64,000 nt of DNA, taken from NCBI RefSeq assembly GCF_029269825.1, contig NZ_JARJHU010000003.1, positions 808,224 to 872,223 of the forward strand, given 5' to 3'. Both the position numbers and the translations under genes were made by a program. The first letter of the stretch is position 1. Every line of letters begins with the position of its first letter. A model generated the notes under the pieces. It was not told where the DNA came from, did no database searches, and worked only from the letters and a program-made list of their open reading frames with translations. Below are positions 55,898 through 64,000 of this stretch, in pieces. The DNA comes from Pedobacter sp. JY14-1 (GTDB lineage: Bacteria > Bacteroidota > Bacteroidia > Sphingobacteriales > Sphingobacteriaceae).

Positions 55898-57085
55898 ATG
55901 ATGAAATTACTGAAAGCATGCGTGCTCGCCGTCCTGCTTGCCCCGGCAACCGGGCTGCGGGCCCAGTACCGGGTTAAACTCAGCCCTAAAGTCAATCTGG
56001 AAACTAGCGTTAACCTGGAAACCTATTTCTTTGTGGAAAAACTTGCCGTGGAGCACATTGGCAATTATGTTTTCGACAATAAGGACAGTAACTATGACCA
56101 CCAGCCCATCGTGCGTTTTGCATTTCAATATTTCAGGCGATATACCGACAGCACTTACGTATTGAAGATGGCGGAAACGATCAGGGCACTGCGTGACCAC
56201 TATTATGACAATGGCCCGATTATGAATTACCTGCTTAACCAGAAGCCATTTCCGGTTGCCGGCCCCTTATATCCGCAGGTTGCGCTTCCGGCGACCGACC
56301 GGAAAGGCGATTCGCTGCTTGTCGCGCTGACGGCTGAACTTCGCAAGTTTTATGTGCGTGCTAGGGTCGGCGCTTTTCTGAAATCGGGTGCCGCTTTTTA
56401 TAAGGGGGCATTGGGTGAGGTGGCGAAGGACATTGATGTGCCTTCATTCCGGGGACTGGAACAATGGTTTGGACAGTCTTTTCCCGCATATCGGATCTAT
56501 TTGGTGCCATCCATGCCGATTACCGCCGGAGAAGACAGCTATCGGGGATATGGACCCGGAATTGTCTCGCCATCAGGACCGGTGCCTGCTATGATTATGA
56601 GTTCCAGTAAGATGCTGCCGTTACAGCAAAACCTTTCTGGCTACCATCACTATGGTTTTGACAATCCCGGGGTTACACATATGCTGACCAAGCATGAAAT
56701 CGGCCATTCTTTTGTTAACCCCATCCTCGAAAAGTATTTTGACGAACTGGACAGAGATTCAGCATTATTTACACCGAAGTTCAAGGCGGCACTGGCACCA
56801 GTATATATCAACAGCTGGCGGATTTGTATTATTGAGCATCTTGTACGTTTGGGCGAGATCCGCACTGCGCTCAGTATCGGGAATACAATTGAGGCTGAAA
56901 GACTTAGAAAAGTGCACATCGGTGAATACAAGTGTGTCCTGATTCCCCTGATGGAGGCCGAAATCGTCAAATATGAAAAGAACCGGTCCAGGTATCCGAC
57001 ATTTGAAAGCTACCTGCCGGAACTCGTTGCCTGGTTTCATCAGCTGACCCCTGAGAAAGTAGATCAGCAGGTAGATCTATGGTAA
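55898..57085 (+). CDS. Exported DUF4932 putative zinc metalloprotease
   Basis: A 395-residue exported protein (signal peptide about 1-23, LRA-Q). The motif KHEIGHSFVNP, with His266, Glu267 and His270, is the HExxH zinc-binding signature, and the surrounding sequence matches DUF4932 of Bacteroidota. The region before it, VSPSGPVPAMIMSSSKM, is also typical. A third zinc ligand was not assigned. Substrate unknown. An alternative start is the second Met. Its 3' end overlaps the retropepsin-like gene on the other strand by 9 bp. Confidence 0.85.
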   Translation: MMKLLKACVLAVLLAPATGLRAQYRVKLSPKVNLETSVNLETYFFVEKLAVEHIGNYVFDNKDSNYDHQPIVRFAFQYFRRYTDSTYVLKMAETIRALRDHYYDNGPIMNYLLNQKPFPVAGPLYPQVALPATDRKGDSLLVALTAELRKFYVRARVGAFLKSGAAFYKGALGEVAKDIDVPSFRGLEQWFGQSFPAYRIYLVPSMPITAGEDSYRGYGPGIVSPSGPVPAMIMSSSKMLPLQQNLSGYHHYGFDNPGVTHMLTKHEIGHSFVNPILEKYFDELDRDSALFTPKFKAALAPVYINSWRICIIEHLVRLGEIRTALSIGNTIEAERLRKVHIGEYKCVLIPLMEAEIVKYEKNRSRYPTFESYLPELVAWFHQLTPEKVDQQVDLW

Positions 57086-57514
57086 ATCCTCGTGCAGGAA
57101 CAACCTGGTTTTTTTGTAGTCGATTACTGCATGATATCTTAACAATAAGTCGCTGCCGATGATGCCGGCGATGGGCGGATGGCCAAAACCTTTGTAGGTA
57201 TTGTTGACGCTTTCCAGATCCAGCGCTACAGCATCGTAGTCCCGGATGCAAAGTCTGCCGATCCTCAGCTCCGGTAGTACCGCCTGTATAGTGCCAGAGG
57301 TAGTAAACAGTGTGGTGGCCAGATCGCCTTCACGATGATCAAGGCCTGGAAGGTGCCCTTGTAATAAGGACTTGTCAAATACAGAGCGCGAGGCACCGGT
57401 ATCGACTACTGCATAAAGCCTGAGGCCAAAGATGACGATATCCGCCAGGAGGTGGAAACCGTCATCTTCCAGGCTGATCAGGGTAAGTGGAACGGTAATT
57501 GTCCGCATGTACAA
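57077..57514 (-). CDS. Retropepsin-like aspartic protease domain protein
   Basis: A 145-residue single-domain protein with the clan AA motif VVDTGASRS (catalytic Asp38) and, near the C-terminus, a PIAGIIGSDLLLRY stretch, the hydrophobic-hydrophobic-Gly that completes the retropepsin fold. Such proteins act as homodimers. No signal peptide is present, so it is cytoplasmic. A second Met at residue 3 is an equally good start. It begins 12 bp after the stop of mdh on the same strand and may be cotranscribed with it. Physiological substrate unknown. Confidence 0.82.
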   Translation of the reverse strand: MYMRTITVPLTLISLEDDGFHLLADIVIFGLRLYAVVDTGASRSVFDKSLLQGHLPGLDHREGDLATTLFTTSGTIQAVLPELRIGRLCIRDYDAVALDLESVNNTYKGFGHPPIAGIIGSDLLLRYHAVIDYKKTRLFLHEDLP

Positions 57515-57526
57515 CTGTAGTTCCGC

Positions 57527-58468
57527 TTATGACAATAAGTTCATATCTGCAAGCACTCCGTTCATGTTGCGTACGGCATCAGCGCTTTTATTGAAGGCAG
57601 CCTGCTCTTCCTCACTCAGCTTGAGATCGATGATCTTCTCTACACCGTTTTTACCGATAATGACTGGTACGACAAGTGAAATGTCCTGCTGTCCGTATTC
57701 ACCGTCCAGGTAGACGCCAGAAGAGATTAGTTTTTTCTCGTCGCGCACAATACTCTCCACCATTGCCGCGGAGCCTGCACCGGGTGCGTACCAGGCAGAA
57801 GTTCCGATGAGTCCTGTAAGTGTAGCGCCGCCGACCATAGTGGCTTTGACGACTTTTTCCTGTTGTTCCGGAGTCAGAAGCTGAGTTACGGGCACACTGT
57901 TCCATGTGGCATGCTGGATCAGCGGAACCATGGTGGTGTCACCATGTCCTCCGATCACCACTGCATTGAGATCTGCGGGTGAGCATCCCAGCTCCAGGCT
58001 CAGATAATATTTGAACCTTGCCGAATCGAGTGCCCCACCCATACCCAGGATGCGGTTTTTAGGTAAACCCGAGGTTTTAAGCGTCAGGTAGTTCATGGTG
58101 TCCATCGGGTTGGATACCACAATGATGATGGTTTCCGGAGAATACTTAAGGATGTTTTCAGTAACTCCTTTGACGATGTTGGCATTGGTGCCGATCAGTT
58201 CCTCCCTGGTCATTCCTGGTTTACGTGGAAGTCCGGAAGTAATCACTACGACCTGCGAACCTGCCGTAGCAGCGTAATCGTTGGTGACGCCCCTGATCTT
58301 TGAATCGAAGCCCAGAAGTGCTGCAGTCTGCATCATGTCTATGGATTTGCCTTCTGCGAAGCCTTCTTTTATATCCAGTAATATTAATTCTTCTGCCAGT
58401 TCCTTTCTGGCGATGTTATCGGCACACGTAGCGCCCACTGCTCCTGCTCCTACAATCGTAATTTTCAT
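57527..58468 (-). CDS. mdh: Malate dehydrogenase
   Basis: Oxidises malate to oxaloacetate with NAD in the TCA cycle. The 313-residue protein has the LDH-like MDH type: VGAGAVGATCADNIA (NAD Rossmann loop), LDIKEG, LPRKPGMTREEL with the substrate Arg residues, VSNPMDTMNYL, and catalytic His in VIGGHGDTTMVPL. The Arg at the substrate loop (position as in MDH, not the Gln of LDH) supports malate. It is the first gene of a minus-strand pair with the retropepsin-like gene. Confidence 0.96.
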   Translation of the reverse strand: MKITIVGAGAVGATCADNIARKELAEELILLDIKEGFAEGKSIDMMQTAALLGFDSKIRGVTNDYAATAGSQVVVITSGLPRKPGMTREELIGTNANIVKGVTENILKYSPETIIIVVSNPMDTMNYLTLKTSGLPKNRILGMGGALDSARFKYYLSLELGCSPADLNAVVIGGHGDTTMVPLIQHATWNSVPVTQLLTPEQQEKVVKATMVGGATLTGLIGTSAWYAPGAGSAAMVESIVRDEKKLISSGVYLDGEYGQQDISLVVPVIIGKNGVEKIIDLKLSEEEQAAFNKSADAVRNMNGVLADMNLLS

Positions 58469-58601
58469 AATACCAAGTAGTTTTAAGGGTTACTAAATCT
58501 CCTGTAAAGTAGTAAAATTTTATTTGAAAACTTTATGCCATATTGGGGGTTTTTACCCTAAAGCATTTACATTTGCCGCCTAGCCTAAACAGTAGCGAGC
58601 C

Positions 58602-59084
58602 ATGAAGAACAAGCCGGTGCCTAAAGTCGATATTGTGCTATTTGCAGGAAAATGGCATTCCCTGTATACCATACCTGGTTTTTGGGACAGGCACTGGAGA
58701 CAAGCTACCCATACTTATGTAATCCATCCGGATGGTTATTATGCTGTATTTACGAGTTACAGGTCGTCGGGGCAGGAAAAGATACGTTATATGCGTTCCA
58801 AGCTCTTTGTAGTACGGGGAACAGGCAACGCAGAGATGAAGATACAATTTGTATGGCCCTTCAAAATCGACTACTGGGTTATTGAGCTCGCCGAAGATTA
58901 TACGTATATGGTCGTTGGACACCCTGAATGTAAAAGTCTGAGTATTATGTCCCGCAATCCTGGAATGGCACCGGAGCAACTGGAGGCGATCATTGGCCGC
59001 TGTGCCGGGAAAGGCTATGATACCAGTCAGCTGGTTTCCCAGGAGCATCATACTGGCGTCAGTTCTCCGCTACAGCGACATTAG
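58602..59084 (+). CDS. Lipocalin family protein
   Basis: A 160-residue protein with the lipocalin GxW start motif (AGKWHSLYTIPGFWDRHW, Gly16 and Trp18), a YYAVFTSYR strand, FVWPFKIDYWVIELAEDYTYMVVG as the G-H strand region and a C-terminal helix with PGMAPEQLEAII. This matches bacterial Blc-like lipocalins that bind fatty acids or lysophospholipids. Unlike Blc there is no signal peptide or lipobox visible, so this protein seems cytoplasmic; an unseen upstream start is unlikely because the frame is closed. It lies between mdh (divergent) and dnaE. Confidence 0.85.
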   Translation: MKNKPVPKVDIVLFAGKWHSLYTIPGFWDRHWRQATHTYVIHPDGYYAVFTSYRSSGQEKIRYMRSKLFVVRGTGNAEMKIQFVWPFKIDYWVIELAEDYTYMVVGHPECKSLSIMSRNPGMAPEQLEAIIGRCAGKGYDTSQLVSQEHHTGVSSPLQRH

Positions 59085-59132
59085 TTTTCCACGCTGTCTC
59101 CGGATACCTGCTGAAATTGCTTAATTTTGGGT

Positions 59133-62100
59133 ATGTACTTGATTTTTGATACGGAGACCACGGGACTTCCGCGCAATTATAATGCGCCGGTTACGGATAC
59201 GGACAACTGGCCAAGGTGTATTCAGATTGCCTGGCAGTTGCATGATGAACTGGGGGGACTGATCGAAAACCAGGATTATCTGGTGCGTCCTGAGGGGTTC
59301 AATATCCCTTACGACGCAGAGCGGGTACACGGGATCTCGACCGAGCTGGCGCGGGAGCAAGGTATCTCGCTGGCAGAAGTGGCTGAAAAATTCAGGGCAG
59401 CTTTGGCCAAGGCGAAATTTATTGTAGGCCAGAACATTGGCTTTGATATCAACATTATGGGCTGTGAATTTCACAGGCTGGGTATGGAGAATATCATGCT
59501 TGGGATGCCTGTTCTCGATACCTGTACCGAAGTAACGGCCGAACTGCTGAGGTTGCCTGGCGGAAGAGGCGGAAAATTCAAGCTACCCAATCTTACTGAA
59601 TTGCATGAATACCTATTCGGTGAGCCTTTCGCAGAGGCACATAATGCAACGGCCGACGTAGAGGCGACAACTAGGTGTTTCTTACAGTTGATCAAAGCTG
59701 GTGCCTTTAAAGCCGAAGAACTGAGGTGTGACGCAGGTTACCTGGACAGATTTAAGGAAAGGAACCCGGGGATGATCCGTAAGGCCGGCCTTAAACACAT
59801 CAACCTCAAAGCAGCTTCCGAAGACATTAGAAAGCGGCTCGCGCGTATAAGCGGGGCCGGGGTTTCAGAAGAAGCCCTGAAAGTCAATAAGGAACTACTG
59901 GATAAGGCTGTATTTGCGCATCTGCACAACCATACGCAGTTCTCTGTATTGCAGTCTACCATTAATATTCCTGCACTTATCAAGGTGGCGGCAGCACATC
60001 AGATGCCTGCGGTAGCCATAACTGATCATGGCAATATGATGGGTGCTTTTCATTTCGTATCGCAGGTGCTGAACCATAACAAGGCGGCCGAGGCGAAGAA
60101 CGCTGCAGCGCTTGAAGCGGGAGAAGTACCGACGGAAACCGTGATCAAGCCGATTGTAGGCTGTGAGTTCTTCGTATGCGATAACCATGAAGACAAAAAG
60201 CGAAAGGACGATGGTTACCAGATCGTGATGCTGGCCAAGAACAAGAGAGGATATCATAACCTCGCAAAGATGTCTTCCATTGCCTATACCAGGGGATTTT
60301 ATTATGTACCCAGGATAGACCGGGCGGTGATCGAACAATATAAGGAAGACATTATTGTGCTTTCCGGTAATCTTTACGGGGAAATCCCGAGTAAACTACT
60401 GAATATCGGTGAACGCCAGGCTGAGGAGGCGCTGCTGTGGTGGAAGGAGATGTTCGGCGAAGATTTTTACATTGAAGTCATGCGCCACAACCAGGACGAC
60501 GAGAACATTGTGAACGCTTCACTGATCGCACTGGCCAGGAAACATGATGTTAAAATCGTCGCAACGAACAATACTTATTATGTTTCCAGGAAAGACGCCA
60601 ATGCGCATGACATTTTGCTGTGCGTAAAAGACGGGGAGAAGCAGGCGACACAGATCGGACGCGGAAGGGGTTTCAGATATGGGTTGCCGAACCAGGAGTA
60701 TTACTTCAAATCGTCAGCAGAAATGAAGGAACTCTTTGCTGACCTGCCGGAGGCGATTGTAAATATTGCCGAGATCGTCGGAAAGATCGAAACCTATAAG
60801 CTGGCACGGGAGGTATTGCTTCCCAAATTCGATATTCCCGAAGAATTCCAGGTAGCAGAAGATGAGAAGGACGGAGGTAAACGCGGTGAAAATAAATACC
60901 TTCGTTATCTGACCTACCGTGGTGCGGAACGCAGGTATAAGGAACTGACACCAGATATTACCGAACGACTGGATTTTGAGCTGCAGACGATTGAAAAGAC
61001 CGGTTACCCGGGCTATTTCCTGATCGTGCAGGATTTTATTGCAGAGGCGAGGAACCTGGATGTATCCGTAGGACCGGGGAGGGGTTCGGCTGCGGGTTCT
61101 GCGGTTGCCTATTGCCTCGGGATTACCAATATAGATCCCATCAGGTATGACCTTCTGTTTGAGAGGTTTCTGAATCCGGACAGGGTGTCCATGCCGGATA
61201 TCGATATCGATTTCGACGATGAGGGCCGGGGCCGGGTAATGGACTATGTGATCCGGAAATATGGTGCGAACCAGGTAGCGCAGATCATCACTTATGGTAC
61301 GATGGCCGCCAAATCTTCGATCAGGGATACGGCGCGAGTACTGGATCTGCCGCTGTTTGAAGCAGACAAGATTGCCAAGCTGATCCCCAATATGAAGCTG
61401 GCGAAGATCTTCGCACTGGAAGAAAAGGCCCTGAAGGATCAACTTCGTGCAGATGAATACGAAAAGGTACTGGAACTGAAGGCCTTGGCAGGCAGTAAGA
61501 ACCTGACTGCAGAAACGATCCTGCAGGCGCAGGTCCTGGAGGGCTCCTTGCGGAATACCGGTATCCACGCCTGTGGGGTGATCATTACGCCAGATGACAT
61601 TACGAACTTCGTGCCTGTATCTACAGCAAAGGATTCTGACCTGTATGTGACCCAGTTTGATAACTCTGTAGTAGAGAGTGCCGGTCTGTTAAAGATGGAT
61701 TTTTTGGGCCTGAAGACGCTGACCTTGATCAAGGATACGGTGAAACTGGTGAAGCTTGGACACGGAATAGAGCTCGACCCGGATAATTTCCCGATAGACG
61801 ACGTAAAGACCTATGAACTTTTCCAGCGGGGTGAGACAATCGGTATCTTCCAGTATGAAAGCAGCGGCATGCAGAAATATATGAAGGAGCTGAAGCCTAC
61901 GGTGTTTGGCGACCTGATTGCCATGAATGCCCTGTACCGTCCGGGTCCGCTTGAATATATTCCCAGTTTTGTGCGCAGGAAGAACGGGGAGGAAGAGATC
62001 AGATATGATCTGGATGCCTGTGAGGAATACCTGAAGGAAACCTATGGTATTACCGTTTATCAGGAACAGGTCATGCTCTTGTCGCAAAAGCTGGCCGGAT

Positions 62101-63563
62101 TTACCAAGGGCGAGGCTGACGTGCTCCGTAAGGCAATGGGCAAGAAGCAGAAGGATGTGCTGGATAAAATGAAACCTAAATTTGTATCGCAGGCTGCAGA
62201 AAAAGGCCATGATCCGGCCATTCTCGAGAAGATATGGAAAGACTGGGAGGCCTTTGCATCCTACGCCTTCAATAAATCGCATTCTACCTGTTATGCCTGG
62301 ATCGCTTACCAGACGGCTTATCTTAAAGCGCATTACCCGGCAGAATATATGGCTGCGGTGCTTTCCAACAACATGAGCGATATCAAGCAGGTGGCCTTCT
62401 TTATGGAAGAGTGCAAGCAGATGGGTGTAACGGTACTTGGCCCCGATCTTAACGAATCAGATATTAAGTTTTCCGTTAACGCCCAGGGAGAGATCCGTTT
62501 CGGGTTGTCTGGTATTAAGGGCGTAGGCGAGAAAGCGGTGGAAAGTATCATCGAGCAGCGTATGCAGGATGGGATCTATAAGGATGTCTATGATTTCGCC
62601 CGCCGCTCCAATACCCGTACGGTCAATAAAAAGGCTTATGAGAGCTTTGTGTACAGCGGGGCCTTTGACGGTTTTGGCTTTCACCGGGCACAGTATTTCC
62701 ATATAGGGCCAAATGATAAAATGAACGGCATGGAAAAGCTGATCAAGTACGCCAATGATTTTCAGAATAACGAATCATCTTCACAATCCTCACTGTTTGG
62801 TGGATCAGTGGCAGACCTGATCCTGGAACCTGCGCTGCCGGTGGCTCAGGAATGGAGCCTGATAGACCGCTTAAAATATGAGAAAGATGCAATCGGGATC
62901 TTTCTTAGCGGACATCCCCTGGATAATTACCGACTGGAACTGCGTGAATTCTGTCCGCATAAAGTAAGGCACCTGGCTATTGTAAACAAGGTAAGAAGCG
63001 GCGATACGAATGAAGAGATACTGGCCGAGTTTGAAACGATTAAAAACCGGGAACTGGTGGTAGGTGGTCTTGTTGCCATGGCCTCACAACGTATGACCAA
63101 GACGGGGAAGCCGTTTGGTACCCTGGTATTTGAGGACTATGACGATACCTGCGAGCTGGCTTTGTTCGGGGACGATTTCATCAAGTTCAAGCAATTCCTT
63201 ACAGATGGGTATTTCCTGCAGATCAGGGGCCGGATAGGAGAGCGTTTCCGAAAAGAGGGCGACTGGGAATTTAAAATTACCTCCATTAACCTGCTTTCGG
63301 AGCTACGGGATAAACTGGCCAGGAGCGTAACAATACAGATACCACTGGAGCGTATTACTGATGATCTGGTACAGCGCATTTACACGGTCATTCAGGACAA
63401 TAAGGCGAGCAGCGGGCAGCAGAACTGTCAGCTGCTGTTTGACATATACGACCGGGACCAGAACGTAACCTTGAAAATGCCTTCTAAATCAGTGAAGATC
63501 AGCCCAGATAATCATTTGCTGGAACAATTGGCCGCACTGAATGTTAACCCTAAGTTGAACTAA
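59133..63563 (+). CDS. dnaE: DNA polymerase III alpha subunit with fused proofreading exonuclease
   Basis: The replicative polymerase subunit, 1476 residues from the ATG at 59133 (an upstream TTG at 59127 is less likely because MYLIFDTETTG is the natural exonuclease start). An N-terminal DEDDh exonuclease (about 1-195) has DTETTGLP, NIGFDIN and HNATADVEAT with all acidic residues. Next come the PHP domain (about 260-480, HLHNHTQFSVLQ, ITDHGNMMG), the polymerase core with GPGRGSAAGSAVAYCLG and catalytic PDIDIDFDD, then helix-hairpin-helix and OB (about 1270-1380) modules. The fusion puts polymerase and proofreader on one chain, unlike the separate DnaQ of E. coli. The stop codon is part of a palindrome that precedes trxA. 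Confidence 0.97.
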   Translation: MYLIFDTETTGLPRNYNAPVTDTDNWPRCIQIAWQLHDELGGLIENQDYLVRPEGFNIPYDAERVHGISTELAREQGISLAEVAEKFRAALAKAKFIVGQNIGFDINIMGCEFHRLGMENIMLGMPVLDTCTEVTAELLRLPGGRGGKFKLPNLTELHEYLFGEPFAEAHNATADVEATTRCFLQLIKAGAFKAEELRCDAGYLDRFKERNPGMIRKAGLKHINLKAASEDIRKRLARISGAGVSEEALKVNKELLDKAVFAHLHNHTQFSVLQSTINIPALIKVAAAHQMPAVAITDHGNMMGAFHFVSQVLNHNKAAEAKNAAALEAGEVPTETVIKPIVGCEFFVCDNHEDKKRKDDGYQIVMLAKNKRGYHNLAKMSSIAYTRGFYYVPRIDRAVIEQYKEDIIVLSGNLYGEIPSKLLNIGERQAEEALLWWKEMFGEDFYIEVMRHNQDDENIVNASLIALARKHDVKIVATNNTYYVSRKDANAHDILLCVKDGEKQATQIGRGRGFRYGLPNQEYYFKSSAEMKELFADLPEAIVNIAEIVGKIETYKLAREVLLPKFDIPEEFQVAEDEKDGGKRGENKYLRYLTYRGAERRYKELTPDITERLDFELQTIEKTGYPGYFLIVQDFIAEARNLDVSVGPGRGSAAGSAVAYCLGITNIDPIRYDLLFERFLNPDRVSMPDIDIDFDDEGRGRVMDYVIRKYGANQVAQIITYGTMAAKSSIRDTARVLDLPLFEADKIAKLIPNMKLAKIFALEEKALKDQLRADEYEKVLELKALAGSKNLTAETILQAQVLEGSLRNTGIHACGVIITPDDITNFVPVSTAKDSDLYVTQFDNSVVESAGLLKMDFLGLKTLTLIKDTVKLVKLGHGIELDPDNFPIDDVKTYELFQRGETIGIFQYESSGMQKYMKELKPTVFGDLIAMNALYRPGPLEYIPSFVRRKNGEEEIRYDLDACEEYLKETYGITVYQEQVMLLSQKLAGFTKGEADVLRKAMGKKQKDVLDKMKPKFVSQAAEKGHDPAILEKIWKDWEAFASYAFNKSHSTCYAWIAYQTAYLKAHYPAEYMAAVLSNNMSDIKQVAFFMEECKQMGVTVLGPDLNESDIKFSVNAQGEIRFGLSGIKGVGEKAVESIIEQRMQDGIYKDVYDFARRSNTRTVNKKAYESFVYSGAFDGFGFHRAQYFHIGPNDKMNGMEKLIKYANDFQNNESSSQSSLFGGSVADLILEPALPVAQEWSLIDRLKYEKDAIGIFLSGHPLDNYRLELREFCPHKVRHLAIVNKVRSGDTNEEILAEFETIKNRELVVGGLVAMASQRMTKTGKPFGTLVFEDYDDTCELALFGDDFIKFKQFLTDGYFLQIRGRIGERFRKEGDWEFKITSINLLSELRDKLARSVTIQIPLERITDDLVQRIYTVIQDNKASSGQQNCQLLFDIYDRDQNVTLKMPSKSVKISPDNHLLEQLAALNVNPKLN

Positions 63564-63579
63564 TGTCAAATTGACATTA
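63561..63579. promoter_or_regulatory. Perfect 19-bp palindrome upstream of trxA
   Basis: TAATGTCAA (63561-63569), A, TTGACATTA (63571-63579) is a perfect dyad with 9-bp arms, beginning at the dnaE stop codon. It lies 28 bp before the trxA -7 box, where a dimeric regulator could act. Confidence 0.55.
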
Positions 63580-63607
63580 CGAGAATTCATGGCATTAGTA
63601 TTGATCA

Positions 63608-63615
63608 TATATTTG
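63608..63615 (+). promoter_or_regulatory. -7 box of trxA
   Basis: TATATTTG matches TAnnTTTG, 21 bp before the ATG. The -33 TTTG is missing, consistent with an activator-dependent or regulated promoter. Confidence 0.55.
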
Positions 63616-63636
63616 TGTAAATAAAAAACTAGAATT

Positions 63637-63954
63637 ATGGCATTGGAAATTACAGATGCAAACTTCGAGGAAGTTGTATTGAAGTCAGATAAACCTGTTT
63701 TGGTCGATTTTTGGGCAGAGTGGTGCGGTCCATGCCGCATGGTGGGCCCTTCTGTAGACGAGATCTCTAAAGAATATGAAGGAAAAGCCGTGGTGGGTAA
63801 AGTAAATGTTGACCACAATCCTCAGATTTCAACTCAGTTCGGCATCCGTAACATACCCGCGCTTTTGTATTTCAAAAACGGCGAGGTCGTAGACAAACAG
63901 GTTGGTGCTGTGCCTAAATCAGTGCTTTCCCAGAAACTTGATAAACAACTGTAA
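63637..63954 (+). CDS. trxA: Thioredoxin
   Basis: A 105-residue cytoplasmic thioredoxin that reduces protein disulfides and is recycled by thioredoxin reductase. The active site is WCGPC with Cys30 and Cys33, preceded by VLVDFWAEW. The cis-Pro loop ([14 protein letters not shown]) and C-terminal helix are complete. There is no signal peptide. The last 46 bases of the window contain GTCCGC...GCGGAC, the start of a terminator cut by the window end. Confidence 0.97.
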   Translation: MALEITDANFEEVVLKSDKPVLVDFWAEWCGPCRMVGPSVDEISKEYEGKAVVGKVNVDHNPQISTQFGIRNIPALLYFKNGEVVDKQVGAVPKSVLSQKLDKQL

Positions 63955-63984
63955 GGACTACAGTTTATGATAAACATTAAAGGC

Positions 63985-64000
63985 GTCCGCAATTGCGGAC
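63985..64000 (+). terminator. Truncated terminator hairpin after trxA
   Basis: GTCCGCAATTGCGGAC is palindromic and reaches the last base of the window; the preceding AGGC suggests that the stem continues beyond the edge. Confidence 0.6.

Overview
This 64 kb window is chromosomal DNA of a Bacteroidota bacterium, most likely Sphingobacteriaceae (Pedobacter-like). The reasons are: promoters of the TTTG-N19-TAnnTTTG type; near absence of Shine-Dalgarno sites except at two genes; an EF-Tu/SecE/NusG/ribosomal protein/RpoBC block with Bacteroidota-type proteins; a TonB-dependent receptor with an N-terminal carboxypeptidase-like domain; a bifunctional ornithine-lipid acyltransferase; and a DnaE with a fused proofreading domain. 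No rRNA, CRISPR array, prophage or intact insertion sequence was seen. Nearly all the DNA is coding.

Layout. 1-6.5 kb: end of a radical SAM gene, pheT, a coiled-coil gene, zapA, a 6S-like RNA, rny and an Mpo1-like membrane protein. 6.5-13.1 kb: a locus whose intergenic regions carry TTAACA-type half-sites repeated every 11 bp, mostly ending 9 bp before a TAnnTTTG box. The pattern resembles phosphate-regulon (PhoB/PhoP) boxes. It precedes a TonB-dependent receptor, two lipoprotein genes and a short terminated transcript that looks like a regulated small RNA. 13.1-21.2 kb: cytoplasmic alpha-amylase, OlsF-like ornithine lipid synthase, HhH protein, apt, PAS-LuxR regulator, a membrane-attached DnaC-like ATPase and an acyl-CoA dehydrogenase. 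21.2-36.2 kb: rpsU, xerC and hpf, four tRNAs, tuf, tRNA-Trp, secE, nusG, rplKAJL, rpoB and rpoC.

36.2-42.2 kb: a minus-strand operon dapD, glycosyltransferase, tsaC, cca, pRiA4b-type gene, miaA, rich in tRNA maturation functions. 42.2-46.1 kb: S4-domain protein, OmpH-like lipoprotein, gyrB, RRM protein. 46.1-54.2 kb: polysaccharide-related genes (beta-helix glycosidase, FG-GAP/ASPIC-UnbV lipoprotein, tandem GH43 enzyme). 54.2-59.1 kb: a patchy accessory stretch with a regulator, a DUF4932 putative metalloprotease, a retropepsin-like protein, mdh and a lipocalin. 59.1-64 kb: dnaE and trxA.

The most interesting unexplained signals are the 11-bp-periodic regulatory arrays with the associated small RNA at about 12.96-13.05 kb, an H-type pseudoknot that can be drawn just upstream of rpoB, and the pair of strong Shine-Dalgarno sites at rpsU and hpf. 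All functional statements come from reading the sequence and from family knowledge; no database search was run.
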